Shown: positions 46,140-56,200 of the stretch, piece after piece
Numbering within the stretch: position 1 is the stretch's first letter
How the letters are laid out: each line of letters begins with the position of its first letter
NCBI GenBank assembly: GCA_902651635.1
Contig: CACRSC010000056.1
Location: forward strand, 25,644-89,643
Direction: 5' to 3'
DNA from: Mastigamoeba balamuthi
Lineage: Eukaryota > Evosea > Mastigamoebida > Mastigamoebidae
DNA: 64,000 nt
Notes under the pieces: model-generated
Told to the model about the DNA's origin: nothing
Seen by the model: the letters and a program-made list of their open reading frames with translations, nothing else
The model's database searches: none
Position numbers and translations under genes: made by a program

Positions 46140-48920
46140 ATGGAAACAAGAAGGAAAGACAGTTGTAGATATTTTGGGTGCACAAAACCGAGGGAGATAA
46201 CGGTCAAAACAGACAGAAGAAAGATGAGTGCGAACACGGAGTATGTAGGGTTGGCCATCCCGTTGGCAGACCCGGAGTTCCTGCAGAACCCAGACATCAC
46301 GCTGCTGGGGCACTTCGTGTCATGGCTGATGAACGCGGCGCGGTGGAAGTGGGTGCGTGGTGGGATGAACCAGAAGAACATCATCGAGATGGCGATGGCA
46401 CACAAGTGCACCAAGGTAAAGCATAGCCCTTATTATCCCCCCCTCACTCCATGAACAGGGAGCAGCAGAGGTAGCGAAGCTGATGAGGGCAGAGCTGATG
46501 GCCATCCAGGCAGCTCAGACTGAAGGTATGTTTTTCCTTTGCGGATAGCACTGTAACTTAGCTCCATTTTTCCCCCCACCCCAAAAAGCCCATTTTTTCG
46601 TGCACGTGCATATACGTGCATCCGTGTAAAATGGGACTTTTTGGTATATCATACATGATGGGATTTTAAGAGTACCATATGGTAAAACGTTGTTTTTGAT
46701 CAATTTTTTGCTTATTAATTAAAGATTGAATGTTTTGTGGCATCATTTGACATAGGTCAAAATCCCAGATTTTATGCACGTGCGCATATATGCACATGTG
46801 CGTATACACGCATGCGTGAAAATTTGACCTTTTTGGGAGGGTTTGGAAAGTGGGGCCATTTCAATAGGTAAAAAGGGATATCAAAATACCTTAGATTTTA
46901 CGCGGACACGCATATACGCGCGTGTATGAAATTTTGACCTTTTTCTAATGCTGGCCTTTTTCCATTCACAGGAGATCATCCGGTGGATGATCGCTTCTGC
47001 ATTATCGATGAGGAGGAGGATGTCATGTCCTCTCAAGCACCCGTCCCTTCCCCTGCTCCCAAGAAGAAGAAGAAGGTCAGCACTGGCCACGCCAAGGAGC
47101 TGCCTCCCAGCATGTCCCTCAACCAGATCAATGCCCAGTACAAGTTCGGCAAGGTCACCAACATCTCCTTCGGCGACATCTTCGGCCACGTCTTCGAGCA
47201 TGTCATTGGCGTCCAGGCCATGGCGCAGCAGTACATGGCTGCTAAGAAGCACGGCCGCTCCACCATGTTCGAGCAGGAGATCCCCATCATCTGCTACGGA
47301 TCAGGCTCCAATGCCTCGTACCTTCATTTCGACCACAACCACCGCATCATCTCCATCCTCTTCATTCACGTCATGGAGCACTACAACTTCCAGCTCCCCG
47401 CCATCAGTGATGCGATGGCTGCCTCCTTGTCCTTCTGGAGGATGCTCTGCCTCATCCCCATCCATGTCACCGTCTACTGCTCCAGTATTGCCCTTCCTTT
47501 CTTCCCTCCCTTTCCTCATTCATTTCATGCAGCGATGCCCGTCCCCCTCATCATGTACTTCGGCAAGGCCATCAACGAGATCACCACGGCTGCTCGCCAC
47601 GAGACATGGATCGACCAGCTCGTCCGCATCGCCCATCTCAGGTGTCTCCCTTTTCCCTCTGTTATTTAATCGGTTATTCACTTCATTTTAGGACCCATGA
47701 CTCCGCTGGCAATCAGCGCGAGTCCCCCTTGACCCACTCCGAGCTCTACAACATCGCCCTTCGCGAGTGCTCCTTCCTCAGCCACACCCGCGTCAAGGAG
47801 AACTTCTTCGCCAAGTTCATGAACGCCATCGACCGCATCGATCCCTCCGTCCTCGCCCTCATCAACAACAACCTCATGGCCCCCACCCCTCATCCCTGCT
47901 TCCGCAGCCGCACCAACCTCACCAACCTCAGCTTCCTCTACCTCAGCACCGCTTGCCAGATGACCTGCCTCAAGTACATCTTCTCCGACAATGGCACCAA
48001 CATTACCACCAACAGCGCCCTCACCAACCTCATCGACCACTGGGAGCAGCACTTCACCGAGCCCCTCTCCTGGAAGGAACTCACTGATAAGCCCTTCAAG
48101 AGTATGCTTTTTTCCCCTGTTTGTCTGACTTATTCCCCCTCAGAGTTCCTCGACGATCGCGCCAAGAGGCTCTCCAAGACCTCCATCCGCATCGCCACTC
48201 CAACAAGGACTTATTGCCACCGTTCTGGCTTCCTTCCTCTCAGCACCTCCGGCGACCTCCCCGTGGGCTTCTCCATCACCATCTCCTTGCCCTCCACCAG
48301 AGCAGCAGAGTCTTCAGACCGCCCCGAACTGCTTCTCAATGCCTCTGGTTCTGTCCCTCCTGCCGACCCCCTTGCCTTCTACAGCATGTGGGCCATCTTC
48401 GTCTTCCTCTCCATGTCCATCCAGGCCATCTCTGCTTTCGAGGTCGCCATAATCACCAACATCATCCAGTGGGAGGAGGGTACTGCTCTTTTCCTTCCTC
48501 TTTTCCTCACCTTCTATTGCAGACGAATCCCCCATGTCCAACAATGACTTTGGCCTCCTGTCCTCTGGCCTGTCTGATGGGCTGTGGGACAACATCTCCT
48601 TTAACACCCCTGTTCTCGAGCCCAGCATCATCAAGCTCAAGAACTACATCATGACTCGCATGGCGCAGCAGGCCAAGAAGACCAACAAGGGAAAGCCCAC
48701 CCCCAACAATGAGACATCGGGTGACGAGAGCGATGCGGACGGCAAGAGCGATGGCGACGGCAATGGCGATGGTGATGGTGATGCTCCTGCTAACAGCAAC
48801 AGTGAGTCTGACTCACACGCAGCTCTTCAAGCAGCTCCTCAGGATGCCCCTGCAGCTGCAGCTGCTCCTACCATCTTCTCTCCCCATGATTCCCCTTCTC
48901 TTTCCCACACACCTCTTCTG
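46140..48920 (+). CDS. Gene U: unknown multi-exon protein divergent from piggyBac
   Basis: About eight exons. The start is at 46140, or at the later Met of MSANTEYVGLAIPLADPEFL. Introns at 46416-46458 and 46526-46971 and four more further on all restore frame. Features in order: PEFLQNPDITLLGHFVSWLM; an acidic linker; a basic patch PAPKKKKKVSTG like a nuclear localisation signal; a long helical region (NISFGDIFGHVFEHVIGVQA; THDSAGNQRESPLTHSELYN; LTNLIDHWEQHFTEPLSWKE); a segment AFEVAIITNIIQWE; and a low-complexity Asp/Gly/Ala/Ser tail. The 3' end is uncertain because of the ambiguous base at 48923. A second, broken copy at 51455-52345 is also followed by the 29-bp terminal repeat. That suggests U is carried by the element, perhaps as an accessory DNA-binding or regulatory protein (inference). 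Confidence 0.55.
46580..46945. repeat. Three spaced alternating purine-pyrimidine modules in an intron of gene U
   Basis: Near 46588, 46775 and 46898 the sequence repeats the plan: ATTTT, an alternating stretch such as GCACGTGCATATACGTGCAT or CACATGTGCGTATACACGCA, then GTGAAA and GACCTTTTT. Alternating CG/CA/TA runs of this kind can adopt Z-DNA or cruciform structure. Confidence 0.65.
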
Positions 48921-48975
48921 CCNTTTCCGTCTCTTTTTCATGGCAAAATGCCCCTTTCCCTCCCACAGGAATATA

Positions 48976-49290
48976 TTGCAATGTGTAGCAGCGGCACCTC
49001 TGCTACTCTGTGTAGCAAAGGTGCCTTCACTATGCCATGTAGTGGAGGTTCCTTCGCTATAAGGTGTAGTGGAGCCTGCATGGCAGTGTGTAGCGGAGGT
49101 ATCTCCGCTATGCATTGCTACATGCACTTCACTATGCTGCGTAGCGGAGATACCTCCGCTACGCTCAGCTACACAGGTGCCGCTATGCATTGCTGCTGAA
49201 ATTCACTTCTGCTACACTACATAGTGGAGCATGCATAGCACTGCATAGCGGAACTGGATTTGCTATGGCACGTAAATGTGCTCAACGTGA
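48976..49290. repeat. TAGC-palindrome array right of the piggyBac unit
   Basis: Dense inverted TAGC/GCTA words, closing with AGCGGAACTGGATTTGCTAT and then CACGTAAATGTGCTCAACGT, the counterpart of the ending near 42907-42950. Confidence 0.75.
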
Positions 49291-49469
49291 TCTTCATCAC
49301 CTCCAATACCATAAGTGATAGCAGGGGCTGAGATATACCATTTACTCACATTTAACACTCAACTGTGAACCTTTCTCAATATTCTTGAATATTTCTCAGA
49401 AATCGGAGAAGGAGAAGGAAAAGAGAAAGAAGAAAGAAGGTAAGAAATCCTTCTTTAAAATGTTACATA

Positions 49470-49955
49470 TACAGTTATTTCTTTCAACTGTCACTTTTGT
49501 AACACTTTTATACTATTGCTTTAGCAATACTGTTCAACTGTCACTTACGTGACACTTTTCAAATGTCACTTTAGTGAAACTTTTCAACTGTCACTCTTGT
49601 GATACTTTTCAACTATTACTTTAGTGACACTTATCAAATTCTTACTAGCATTTGATAATATTATAATGCTCTCTGAGAGGTTTTGCAAAGGAAGCTTCAT
49701 CGACTTCATTAAGGTATTTCCAGTTGTCCAAATTGTAATGAAGGGTATGCATCGAATCATCAGCTGGGTTGCTACTCAAATGGTACTTTTTTACAGTTCC
49801 TGATGTTACTTTTTCTTGCCTTTCATGATACCTCATATTTTACTTTCATGATACCTCTCAACTGTCACTTTCGCAATACCTCTTTACTGTCACACCTCTT
49901 AACTGTTGCTTTCATGACACCTCTCTACTGTTACTTTTGTGACACTTTTTGACTG
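49470..49955. repeat. Degenerate minisatellite, about 28-30 bp unit
   Basis: Repeated CTTTTCAACTGTCACTTT-type units followed by TGACAC occur at about 49480-49640 and again at 49840-49955, separated by about 200 bp of non-repeat sequence. The units are diverged. It probably lies in an intron between a Lys/Glu-rich exon (near 49395-49440, ending in GAAGGTAAG) and the exon starting near 50090. Confidence 0.6.
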
Positions 49956-50070
49956 TTAGAACTTTGCCAGAGAGACCCGTGTGTGCTGCACTGACTCAGA
50001 TCTGGATGCAAGGAGGAGAGGCGGCCATTACTCTGAGGGGACTTCTGAAACGTCATGAGTTATTTTTTAA

Positions 50071-50600
50071 ATGTTCACTCATTTTTATTTAGCTGTTGGA
50101 TACCGTGTTCCCACAGTACCAGAAAATGTGTCTGCAGAAGCAGTTGCAGCACAGACAGCAGAGGCAGCCAAGGCAGCAAAGACAGCCATGGCAACCAAGG
50201 CAGCAAAGGCAGCAGAGAAAGCCAAGGCAGCAGAGAAAGCCAAGGCAGCAGAGGAAGCCAGGGCAGCAGAGGCAGTCAGAGTAGCAGCAGAGGCCGAGTT
50301 CACCTCTAAGAGCAATTCGGATGACTCTAGTGAAGAATGTGAAGGTGATGAAGGTAAAGAGTCTTTAGCAGGCTCTGAGACAAAAACAAGTAAGTTACTT
50401 ATAATAATTTGGTCTGATGCATTTTCTCAGAGAAATCCAGAGCTTCACAGAGGTCCCGCCCCCCTGCCAGAAAAGCCCAGTCCTCAGCCAGGAAATCTGC
50501 CCAGCAAAGACCAAGAGATCCCGAACCTCGTCTGCCAAGAAAAATGAAGCTGCAACAACAAGGCCAGCATGTACAAAACTCAAAAGAAAGCACTAAGCTT
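50071..50600 (+). CDS. Ala/Lys-rich, histone H1-like low-complexity protein (3' exons)
   Basis: An exon from about 50090 encodes YRVPTVPENVSAEAVAAQ and then repeated KAAEKA/KAAEEA units, followed by an acidic Ser/Asp/Glu segment. A short intron (about 50390-50431) leads into KSRASQRSRPPARKAQSSAR, a basic tail ending near 50600. The pattern resembles histone H1 or HMG-type tails but low complexity alone is not proof. An upstream exon with EKEKEKRKKKE (near 49400) and even gene U could belong to the same transcript. Confidence 0.4.
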
Positions 50601-51454
50601 CAGATAAGATGATGTTGTCTCTTATCATCATTTTGTTCTTAGAGACCAACAAAGGTTACTGATGCACCACTTGAGCTTCTGTTTGAATGTTGCAACTCTT
50701 CTCTGTTTCTATTGCATTTTACTTGTCATTCTTTGCATTATTTTTGCCATACTTTAACTTAGTTTTTCTCATTGTTTTGAAATGTCATTTTAAAACGACT
50801 TTTTAGTTTTTTTCATACTTAGTTTTTTCATTGAAACTGGTAAATATGGTACGTTTGGCTGAAAAAGACATTTAAAAAAACCATAAGGGCCCAATTCGTG
50901 AAAAAATGACACATTGGCCAAAAGCCAAAATGACCAAATTGCCCCTTTCCCTTCCACTACTATGGCACGTAAACGTGATTGACATGTAGATCTTATGTAC
51001 AACTGTGTCAAGATACCTCAGCAGACGGCACTTCAGATACTTAAGGAGTACCAGGAGAAGAGCAGTGCTGTAGGAAGTAGAGAGCATCATAAAAAGTCGA
51101 GATGAGATATAAGGGGTCTTTGAAGCATTTCAGATCCAGAGACAACCTGGGAACCAGACTCAAGACAGTGCAGAAGCCTCTGAAAGCACTGCTCCTTGTC
51201 TCACCTACAGGATTGCTAGTTGAAAAATGCCTTTGAAGAGAAAAAGAAAGAGCAAGTAAGAAGGAAGAGTTTTGATGGCAGGAATCGGATACTAAGAGAG
51301 AACTGGTGATTAACATTATAGATGAGAATAACGTTCTCTAGTGACTTCTGCATGATCTTAATACCCAGGAAACTTATTGTAGACATTGGGTATTTGTCTG
51401 CCTGGAGATGTTTTTCAATCTGGTGTTGAGTGAGAATTGAATGAATGAGTAACA
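50601..51454. other. Mixed repeat remnants, no confident gene
   Basis: 50765-50880 is a reversed copy of the dispersed repeat of 19935 and 37188. 50915-50985 carries TTGGCCAAAAGCCAAAATG, CCCCTTTCCC and GGCACGTAAACGTGATTGAC, words also found near 43700 and 42940. 50990-51454 has only short frames on minus, such as QIEKHLQADKYPMSTISFLG, which I could not assign. Confidence 0.5.
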
Positions 51455-52345
51455 CCAACGAACCTTCATGGGCTTCTCCAACACCATCTCGTTGCCCTTC
51501 ACCAGAGCAGCAGAGTCTTCAGACTGCCCTGAACTGCTTCTCAACGCCTTCAGTTCTGTCCCTCCTGCCAACTCCCTCGTCTTCAACAGCATGTGGGCCG
51601 TCTTCATCTCCCTCTTCATGTCCATCCAGGCCGTCTCTGCTTTTGAGGTTGCCATAATCACCAACATCATCCAGTGGGAGGGTACTGCTCTTTTCCTACC
51701 TCTTTTTCTCACCTTGTATTGCAGACGAATCCCCCATGTCCAACAATGACTTTGGCCTCCTGTCCTCTGGCCTGTCTGATGGGCTGAGGGATCACATCTC
51801 CTTCAATTTCCCTGTTCTCGAGCTGAGCATAATCAAGCTTAAGAACTACATCATTACTCGCATGGCACAGCAGGCCAAGAAGACCAACAAGGGAAAGTCC
51901 TCCACCAACGATTAGACATCAGGTGATAAGAGTGATGCTGATGCCAAGAGTTATAGCAACAGCAATGGTGACAGTGACAGTGATGCTGTGGGTGACAGTG
52001 ACAGCAACAGGGCTTCTCACCACAGTGACCCTGACTCCCAAGCTGCTCTTCAGGATGCCCCTGCAGCTGCAGCTGCTCCTACCACCTCTTCTTCACATGA
52101 TTCCCCTTCTCTTTCCCCTCTGTCCAGACCAGTGATGCCCCTTAGGCAACCCAGTCTGATATCTTCAATTCTGCCCAGTCAGCTGCAGCAGCTAGTGATA
52201 CTGAGCCCCCTGTCTCTCCTACCTCTTCCTTTGCTTCCAAGCATGCTCTCTCTTCCCCCACCTCCAAACCTGCCCCGAAGTGCAGGAGGTATTCCTTCTT
52301 ACCTCCTTTGCTCCCTGTTTGCTTTTTTACTAGTTTTTTCCTGTC
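51455..52345 (+). pseudogene. Broken second copy of gene U (3' part)
   Basis: Aligns with about 48265-48900 of gene U: the segment SLPFTRAAESSDCPELLLNA, the exon DESPMSNNDFGLLSSGLSDG, and the Ala/Ser tail. The reading frame meets a stop after KGKSSTND, and the 5' two thirds are missing. It extends about 250 bp further than the first copy does before its ambiguous base, which suggests sequence may be missing at 48923. Confidence 0.75.
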
Positions 52346-52357
52346 TGATTCATGGCA

Positions 52358-52386
52358 AAATGCCCCTTTCCCTCCCACAGGAATAT
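52358..52386 (+). repeat. Third copy of the 29-bp terminal repeat
   Basis: Identical to 48946-48974 and in the same orientation relative to gene U sequence. It lies directly after the broken U copy. Confidence 0.85.
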
Positions 52387-52846
52387 TGGGTCGCACCCGA
52401 GAGTACTATAGTACTAAATATCAAGGAAAAAGTACTAAATATCTTGCACCTGGTTTCACTGGCGGGACAGGCAGCAACGGACAAATTGGGCAGGTGCCAG
52501 TGACGCCAGCTAAATGAGGATGCCACTGGTCGTTGTACTGCTCCCAGCTGCTGTACCCATCCCTCCAGCTGATGTAGCCTTTCAGAATTGCTTTTTAAAT
52601 CTCATGATCACAGCACAAAAGGACGGGTGGACATAAGTGGCCGACGCTCAACGCCAGCCAATGCTGGAGCTTCCTCAGCAGGCCAGGCTGTCGGCCCCTG
52701 GCAGGGCTCGCTCATGCAGCAGCGATCACATTCATAGGGACGCTGGGGGTCTTTGGGGACGCACGCGAGGGCACGCCGCTGCTGATATTTTGTACTTTTC
52801 CTCAGATATTTAGTACTTTTCCGACCGGTGGGTGCGACCCAAATAT
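52383..52846. mobile_element. MITE-like element with about 40-bp terminal inverted repeats
   Basis: The left end ATATTGGGTCGCACCC and an inner AGTACTAAATATC are mirrored at 52805-52846, where the reverse complement reads ATATTTGGGTCGCACCC and AGTACTAAATATC. The 460-bp interior has no coding potential. It sits exactly where the third 29-bp repeat ends. Confidence 0.7.
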
Positions 52847-53216
52847 GTCACCTGCAATAGATGAAGTGAGAAACATCAGGTCGCCAGTTCCTTGTGTGAT
52901 CTTTTTTTAGCATTGTGTTCCAGAAGGGCGGAAGTGCAACATCCCGAGCCGCAGAATCGAAGGGCCGATGCAGTCAAACTCTCCTCTGCGCCACCCTTCA
53001 CCAGTGCCTGCCCTACCGACCTCCAGACAGCACATCCGTTACCGCCCCCATTCCACAGTCGGCGTGCCCAATAGGAGATTTTCAGCCGAGATCTAAATTC
53101 GGGGAGTGGCAGCTCGAGATCAACAGCAATAGTGTTAAGTGCCAGCACTGCGCACACACAGGCGCAAAGCGGGGTTTCCCTCTTGGAAACACGAAGCACC
53201 TGGAGCTTAAAGAGAG
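52847..53216. promoter_or_regulatory. Spacer upstream of AC3 with shared AC upstream blocks
   Basis: GTTCCAGAAGGGC (near 52917), GCCGCAGAATCGAA, TCTGCGCCAC (near 52987), CGTGCCCAATAG (near 53066) and CAGCTCGAGATCA (near 53110) have counterparts upstream of AC2 and/or AC4, or after AC4. No other gene is seen. This is likely promoter and 5' UTR. Confidence 0.5.
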
Positions 53217-56200
53217 GTGGCACGTCCGCTGACTTCCATGCAAGAGAAAGAAGAGAGCACGAGCACAGCGAGGGGGAGCTCCCATACACAGCAGAGCGTG
53301 GAGATGCACAGCGGCAGGCACCGTACGGGGCACAGCTGCTCGGGCGCCGCGGGAGACATGCGGGGGCGAGTGGTGGCGGCGCTGGTGTGCGTTGTGGCAG
53401 CAGCTGTGGCTGCGATGGCTGCCTCGTTCCTGTGCGTCTCGGCCACCCAGCTGCGCGCCATCGAGGGCGCCCAGGCCATGGAAGAGGCCGCCATGCTGCG
53501 AGGCATGCTGGGCAGCCAGCAGGCGGCGCTGCTGTCGCTGCTGATGCCCATGGCACACTGGGTGCGCTGCTGCCTCTCTCTTCTGTTCGTCCTTCCCGTT
53601 GTCTCAATTCTAGTAACTCATCTGTCTCTGCCTACACACGCCATAGGACGCCATCTACGAGTTCCTGGAAGCCCAGGAACCCACGGGGTTCATGTGGAGC
53701 TTCTTCTCGCAGGGCTGGGCCTTCCTCGAGACCAACGACCTCGAGGCCGCCCTCTTCATTCTGCCCAATGGCACTGTGCGTGGGACCGTAGGCCATGCTA
53801 CTTGCGTGGCTCCCAGTTCTCCGCCCGCGCAAACTGCCTCTCATCGGCCCTCTGCAGATGCTCAATGGGCTCATGTGGGGGTCGGATAGGACCTCCAAGG
53901 TCCGAGCCTCTGAGACCCTACATCGGCAGGTCGCTGATCAGCTGCTGCACAAGGGCTCTGCCAGCGGCCTCTTCTGGATACCTGAGACGTATGAGCCCCT
54001 CCGGCGCCAGCCCCTGCGACGCGGTGGCCTCTTGATGCACCCCTCTGACACCCGAGCTGCATGCGTGGCCAGGAGCACGGCGGTCATCGTGGAGTCCGAG
54101 TACGGGCGCCGCACGTTTGTGGCCTCGGAGGACGTGGGGTGGCTCGTCTACGCCAGGAACGTGCGGTCTCTGCTGCGCCCCGTCGCCGAGACCTCCAACA
54201 TCTGTCTCTCCTTGTACGGCGCCTCCGTAGTTCCCTCCCTCCCGCACCCCCGACTCACAGCACCCTGCGCAGCCTCACCAACACGTCCGAGTGCCACGCC
54301 ATCCAGCCCATCTGGAAGGGCACACCCGTCAAAGTCAGAGAGCAGTTCCAGGGTTCGTCGATGCTGTCTTTGCTGCTGTTGCTCATGTCGCACAGAGGAC
54401 ACGGTCAACCACGTGGTGGCCAAGGCGTCGGAGCTCGCCTGCGCTCACGTGACGTGCTCTAGCGCCTCGAACCAGACGCACGACACGTACCTGGCCACAG
54501 GAGTGGTCCTCAGCGACGAGGTGGGCGTGCCGCGGGTCTACATGGTCATCCGCGGGATTCGGTTCGACGCAGAGACCATCGGCACATGTAGCAGACCTCT
54601 GCGGGCCCACAGGAGTTCTCACGCCCCTCGCAGACATGCGGTACATCATCGCCATCTGCTGCAGCGCCCTGGCCGCCATCTTCCTCCTGGTCTACCTTCT
54701 CGTCGAGCTCTCTGTGCTCCGCATCCTCTCCTCCCTGTCCACGCAGATCATCCTTGCAGCCGCGAATGGGGTGAGGCCACCTCTTTGCTTCACGTCTGCG
54801 GGAAATTGACGCGAGATGCACTCCAGCGCACAGAAGAACGTATCAAGATACGAGGCAAGAGCGAGATCCGCAACGTGACACGGACTGTCAACGAGCTCCT
54901 CTCTGCTCTGGAGCATCGGACACTGTGAGATACTCGTGCATTGAATTTTCTCAGCATCGTCATCTGAGCAGGCAGACAGAGTTCATCATGCAGAACATCT
55001 ACCCCGAAGACGTGCTGAGGAGGCTCAGGTCTGGAAAAACTACCAGCCAGACCTTCCAGGGCACCTCTGTTCTCTTTGTTGACATCTGCAACTTCACGCT
55101 CTGGTGAAGTGCCGAGTGGACACAAGGGAGCACTCACAGCCCTGCAGGTCGTCTGTCCTTGACGCCGAGGTAGTGACGGACTACCTCAATGGGCTGTACA
55201 GCAGCATGGACGACATCGTGATCAAGAACAAGGCCTCCAAAGTGATGACCATCGGCGACGCCTATGGTACTCAGAGCCTTATCACCAGCGCCTTACTCAC
55301 CATGCCCCAGTTGCTGCCAGCGGGATTGCCCAGGGACAGCTCAACTGCTCACACGCAATTACGGAAATCGCCCTGGCCTTCTCAAGGCACGCGTCGACTA
55401 TCTCTCTCTGTCCTTGACAATCTTCCAGGCTCTGCGTGGGCAACACCATGGCCGAGTCTGATCGCGAGCTGCAATTCCGGATGGGGATAGCGACGGGGTC
55501 CTGCAGCAGCGCCATCATCGGTCTCAAGAAGAAGTTCTACGAGCTCTGGGGCCCCTCTGGTTCGACTGCCACCTCCCCGTCTCCCACACAGCACCGAGCT
55601 AATGATCGGGCACGGGCAGTCACTCTGAGCCAGCAGATACAGGAGATGGCCAACCCTGGCTCCATCTTGTGCTGCAGCGCGACGAAGGATGCCCTCGAGG
55701 CCAACTATAAGGGCCACTACATGTTCGACTCGTTCATCGAGGCCGAGAGCAATGCGGTACACGTTTGGAGATTGAGATCAGTGGGAAGCGAGTGCTCGCA
55801 CTCGGACACCGAGTCTGCGCGGTCGCAATCCACGACGGGGCTGCTGAGCGTCATGGGGGACGACGTGTCGATAAGCCTCTCCGCTGACAATAAGGGGTCG
55901 CTCTTCAAGCGCGTGCTGCGCTCCCTGCGACTCGGGGCTGTCGCTGGGATGGCGGTGTTGTTGGCCGCGTCGATCGCAGCGTTCGCCGTGTTCCTGCTGA
56001 CAATGCTCGACGCCTCCTCCAGGGAGAACATCAAGCACAGGGCCGTCGCAGACGGCACACGGATCTCCAACGTCCTCAACGAGGTGCTCGTCAACATGCG
56101 CCTCGAGGGCTGCACATACGCCACCTGGGTCAGCTATCCTTAGTTATTTAGAGTACTGATGGCGGCGTCCGTGCAGAGCGACCCTGTTGACTACATGAGT

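Larger units (their letters stand above)
43678..48974. mobile_element. Putative composite DNA transposon: piggyBac transposase plus gene U, bounded by 29-bp inverted repeats
   Basis: 43678-43706 (starting ATATTCCTGTGGGAGGGAAA) is the exact reverse complement of 48946-48974. Between them lie a leftward piggyBac transposase and the divergent gene U. The same 29 bp recurs at 52358-52386 beside a second, broken copy of gene U. TAGC-rich arrays flank both ends. Classical piggyBac ends and TTAA duplications were not seen, so the true element boundary may lie elsewhere. The right repeat also resembles a splice acceptor (pyrimidine tract plus CAG). Confidence 0.55.

Noticed and set aside
39630-49290. 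CRISPR-like arrays from the TAGC repeats
   Set aside because: No constant repeat with regular unique spacers; the repeats are short inverted words and the host is eukaryotic.
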